Of a stretch of 16,297 nt of DNA, positions 14,827 to 16,297 are shown in pieces. Position numbers and translations under genes: made by a program. Within the stretch, counting starts at the first letter, position 1. Each line of letters opens with the position of its first letter. The notes under the pieces are model-generated. The model did no database searches and was not told where the DNA came from. It saw only the letters and a list, made by a program, of their open reading frames with translations. The stretch lies in contig CAYJDA010000041.1 of assembly GCA_964368815.1 (NCBI GenBank), positions 1 to 16,297 of the forward strand, given 5' to 3'. Source of the stretch: CAYJBH01 sp964368815. GTDB lineage: Bacteria > Bacillota > Clostridia > Oscillospirales > Ruminococcaceae.

Positions 14827-14844
14827 ACGGAGGAACACAACAAA

Positions 14845-15426
14845 ATGCAAAAAGTATCAAAAAGAATTGTAGCACTCGCGATGGCACTAATACTATTAGC
14901 GTCTTACTCGATGTCGACTTTGGGTCTTTCGAGTGGTGACGAGTCGGAAGCGACTGTGGTTGCACCCACATCACTCTCGACACAGCCACAAAACGAAATA
15001 CCGGTGCTCGACCAAGTATCGACCGTTTTCGATTTTGAAAAACGTGACGATGAACTCAACCTTAATCCAATAGACGGATTTGCAGGTGTGTCAAGCACCA
15101 CGATGGAAGTCACGACAGAAGAAATTCACAGCGGTGTTTCTGCTATGAAAATTATTCCACCGTCGGCTGCGGGCGGATTTAACGCCGAATATCTTTTGAG
15201 TACCGAGACAATCGGTTCTGTTTATGAAGTTTGGATGTATGATGACATGGATAAAGAAAAAGATGTCATAACACACCTCACCGGCAACACTACATCAGGT
15301 AGTTGGGCAGGCGAGATGTATTTCGGTTGGCGTGAAGACGGCAACGCTTACAGCGCATTTACAAGTACACGGCGGAGCGACAATAACAGATGCGAACGCC
15401 GCAACAACGACAGTCATAATTCCTAA
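14845..15426 (+). CDS. Secreted surface protein, N-terminal part, probably truncated by an internal deletion or frameshift
   Basis: 193 residues. A Sec signal peptide (KRIVALAMALILLASYSMST, about residues 6-25) is followed by a low-complexity linker and a beta-rich domain (about 55-175: TVFDFEKRDDELN, EIHSGVSAMKI, VYEVWMYDDMDKEKD, EMYFGWREDGNAYSAFT). That domain resembles jelly-roll carbohydrate-binding or LamG-like modules. After SAFTST the frame runs into an arginine- and asparagine-rich tail (RRSDNNRCERRNNDSHNS) unlike the rest, ending at TAA 15426, while the overlapping +1 frame carries a recognisable repeat domain and membrane anchor. So the break is near 15355-15375. GGAGG (14829-14833) precedes ATG 14845. 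No homolog is recognised by name; a cell-surface glycan-binding role is inferred. Confidence 0.75.
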   Translation: MQKVSKRIVALAMALILLASYSMSTLGLSSGDESEATVVAPTSLSTQPQNEIPVLDQVSTVFDFEKRDDELNLNPIDGFAGVSSTTMEVTTEEIHSGVSAMKIIPPSAAGGFNAEYLLSTETIGSVYEVWMYDDMDKEKDVITHLTGNTTSGSWAGEMYFGWREDGNAYSAFTSTRRSDNNRCERRNNDSHNS

Positions 15427-15814
15427 CGGAAGCGTTACAATCGAAGCTCGTTACACAGCAATAGCAGTAACCCCGACTCCGAATCTCAACGTCACAACAG
15501 ACGAGGAAGACGAAGAAGAGGACGAAGTAACAGAAGCACCGGCAGACTCAACCGAAACGGAAAGTGACGACAGTTCTGAAGAAACAGTCACCGACGAGTC
15601 AGAGGACACTGATGCAGATAGTTCAACAGCAGACGAGTCACAAGACGCAAGCGGTAATGTAGAAATCGAAGACCAAGCAATCCCCGAAGGCGTTTTGACA
15701 GAAACAGAGAGCGAGTCTTCAAGCAACGTAGGAATTATCATAATAGCAATAGTAGCAGTCCTCGCACTCTCGACAGCAGGTTTGATAATAGTTAAAAAAC
15801 GCCAACAGCAATAA
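15332..15814 (+). pseudogene. C-terminal part of the broken surface protein: truncated repeat domain, acidic stalk and membrane anchor
   Basis: Recognisable protein starts near 15365, in the +1 frame relative to the N-terminal part. VHGGATITDANAATTTVIIP then NGSVTIEARYT matches only the end of a bacterial surface repeat domain (Flg_new_2-like). A Ser/Thr/Asp/Glu-rich stalk follows (15490-15720), then one membrane helix (VGIIIIAIVAVLALSTAGLI) and a basic KKRQQQ end, so the protein would be held in the membrane with its N-terminal part outside. The open frame reaches back to GTG 15332, but there is no ribosome site and no signal peptide, so it is unlikely to be made independently. The missing front of the repeat domain argues for a deletion of internal sequence rather than a one-base slip. 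Confidence 0.7.
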
Positions 15815-15824
15815 TATCTACTTA

Positions 15825-15851
15825 TAAAAAAAGCACAGCTACGGCTGTGCT
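15825..15851 (-). terminator. Terminator hairpin after the surface-protein gene, apparently cut by the IS insertion
   Basis: AGCACAGC (15832-15839) and GCTGTGCT (15844-15851) form a perfect 8-bp stem with a TACG loop. A run of A's precedes it (15826-15832), so it reads as an intrinsic terminator on the minus strand. On the plus strand, where it is needed for the surface gene, the expected T-run is absent and the sequence switches straight to CAGACTGTC, the presumed IS end. Confidence 0.65.
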
Positions 15852-15860
15852 CAGACTGTC

Positions 15861-15901
15861 AAAAAAGCCATGAAAAGCGATAGATTTTCATAGCTTTTTT
15901 T
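15861..15901 (+). terminator. Bidirectional terminator hairpin at the IS left end
   Basis: 16-base arms (15861-15876 and 15885-15900) pair with one mismatch around an 8-base loop, with A's on the 5' side and T's on the 3' side, so it can end transcription in both directions. IS elements often carry such hairpins to shield the transposase gene from outside transcription. Confidence 0.75.
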
Positions 15902-15910
15902 CGTAAAATA

Positions 15911-15919
15911 TGGTATAAT
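15911..15919 (+). promoter_or_regulatory. Extended -10 promoter of the transposase gene
   Basis: TGGTATAAT is a perfect extended -10 element (TG-n-TATAAT, hexamer 15914-15919) just after the hairpin. No good -35 box is seen, consistent with an extended -10 promoter. The start would be near 15926, with AGGG (15941-15944) ten bases before ATG 15955. Confidence 0.6.
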
Positions 15920-15954
15920 AAAAAGGTAAAAAGAGGTTGCAGGGAAAATAAAAA

Positions 15955-16297
15955 ATGCTTGAAAAAAGTAGAGATATGCGAGGGAAAATAAAGGTGGTAG
16001 ACATAGAGTGGCTAATGCCGGCAGACCACCTTTTGCGAAAGATAGATGCAGTGATGGACTTTGAAGAAGTCTACGATATGGTGGGAGAATATTACAGCGA
16101 GGATAACGGCAGACCCTCAGTAGATCCGGTAGTAATAGTGAAGATAGCATTTTTGCAGCATCTGTACGGAATACGGTCGATGAGACAGACGGTAAAAGAG
16201 GTGGAGATGAACATCGCATACCGTTGGTTTTTGCACTACAATTTAGATACACCGATACCACATTTTGCAACAATCAGCTATGCCTTTGCGACAAGGT
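15955..16297 (+). CDS. IS1182-family transposase, N-terminal part (DUF772 domain), runs off the window
   Basis: 114 codons are visible with no stop. The protein starts MLEKSRDMRGKIKVVDIEWL and continues with the DUF772/InsH N-terminal pattern: PADHLLRKIDAVMDF, DNGRPSVDPVVIVKIAFLQH, LYGIRSMRQTVKEVEMNIAY, RWFLHYNLDTPIPHFATIS. This DNA-binding N-terminal domain precedes the DDE catalytic domain, which would lie beyond the window. A second in-frame ATG at 15976 is possible but lacks a ribosome site. The open frame on the opposite strand (15851-16273) is a shadow. Confidence 0.9.
   Translation, partial: MLEKSRDMRGKIKVVDIEWLMPADHLLRKIDAVMDFEEVYDMVGEYYSEDNGRPSVDPVVIVKIAFLQHLYGIRSMRQTVKEVEMNIAYRWFLHYNLDTPIPHFATISYAFATR

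Larger units (their letters stand above)
14361..14844. other. AT-rich intergenic region without a gene
   Basis: 484 bases with no convincing coding frame. It holds the terminator at 14546-14580 and a possible promoter at 14726-14753. It also has inverted repeats TTGTTTGC/GCAAACAA (14642-14649, 14677-14684) and ATTGTTGT/ACAACAAT (14653-14660, 14681-14688); their right arms overlap, so the two pairings exclude each other. Given the base composition these short repeats could be chance. Confidence 0.6.
15852..16297 (+). mobile_element. IS1182-family insertion sequence, left part; continues beyond the window
   Basis: It contains a protective terminator hairpin, an extended -10 promoter and the 5' end of a DUF772-type transposase gene. 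The left boundary near 15852 (CAGACTGTCAAAAAAGCC) is inferred from its abrupt start directly at the foot of the terminator stem; the right end and any target duplication are outside the window. Confidence 0.7.

Noticed and set aside
15332..15426. Programmed ribosomal frameshift joining the two halves of the surface protein
   Set aside because: The needed shift is +1, no slippery sequence or stimulator is seen, and the repeat domain after the junction lacks its beginning, so deletion explains it better.
15451..15741. Serine-rich open frame on the minus strand
   Set aside because: It is the antisense of the acidic Ser/Thr/Glu-rich stalk, whose codon composition keeps the opposite frame open.
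15851..16273. Long open frame on the minus strand opposite the IS1182-type gene
   Set aside because: The plus strand encodes a clear DUF772-type transposase start over the same bases; the minus-strand translation has no recognisable features.

Overview
This window looks like accessory chromosomal DNA from an anaerobic Clostridia-type Firmicute, plausibly an uncultured gut or rumen Oscillospiraceae/Lachnospiraceae relative. Moderate-to-low GC, strong GGAGG-type ribosome sites, a lipoprotein sugar-binding protein with a Ser/Glu-rich linker, an IS1182-type transposase and the glycosidase families present all fit. This assignment is inferred from gene content only.

Positions 1-2361 (+) hold the 3' part of a GH31 alpha-glycosidase followed 21 bases later by an AraC-family regulator. 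Positions 2463-12280 (-) hold a carbohydrate import and degradation operon. In transcription order it encodes a lipoprotein solute-binding protein, a double-hairpin intercistronic region that includes a probable terminator or attenuator, a GH32/GH43-like beta-propeller glycosidase, two MalF/MalG-type permeases, a DUF5107+TPR protein, a GH172 (DUF2961) enzyme and a GH116 (DUF608) enzyme. No ATPase gene is present. None of the enzymes has a signal peptide, so oligosaccharides are probably imported and cleaved in the cytoplasm. A divergent LacI-family regulator (12573-13532, +) shares a 292-bp control region with the binding-protein gene; both promoters and several inverted repeats can be seen there.

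Positions 13533-14360 hold the remains of a HAD-family phosphatase. It has lost its N-terminal half and is split by a 271-bp element that has long perfect terminal inverted repeats, a TA target duplication and a strongly structured interior. This MITE-like element is the clearest mobile-DNA find: removing it with one TA copy restores the HAD reading frame exactly.

Positions 14361-14844 are an AT-rich intergenic region with a good terminator, a weak promoter and a possible cre site. Positions 14845-15814 encode a secreted, membrane-anchored surface protein that is broken in the middle: the signal peptide and N-terminal domain are in one frame, and the truncated repeat domain, acidic stalk and membrane anchor are in another. 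From about 15852 to the window end lies the left part of an IS1182-family element, which seems to have inserted at the foot of a terminator hairpin.

Most notable points: the structured MITE inside the HAD gene; the unusual GH172+GH116+GH32/43-like+DUF5107 locus of unknown substrate; and the SBP-to-operon hairpin region, whose inner hairpin resembles the RNA targets of BglG/LicT antiterminators.
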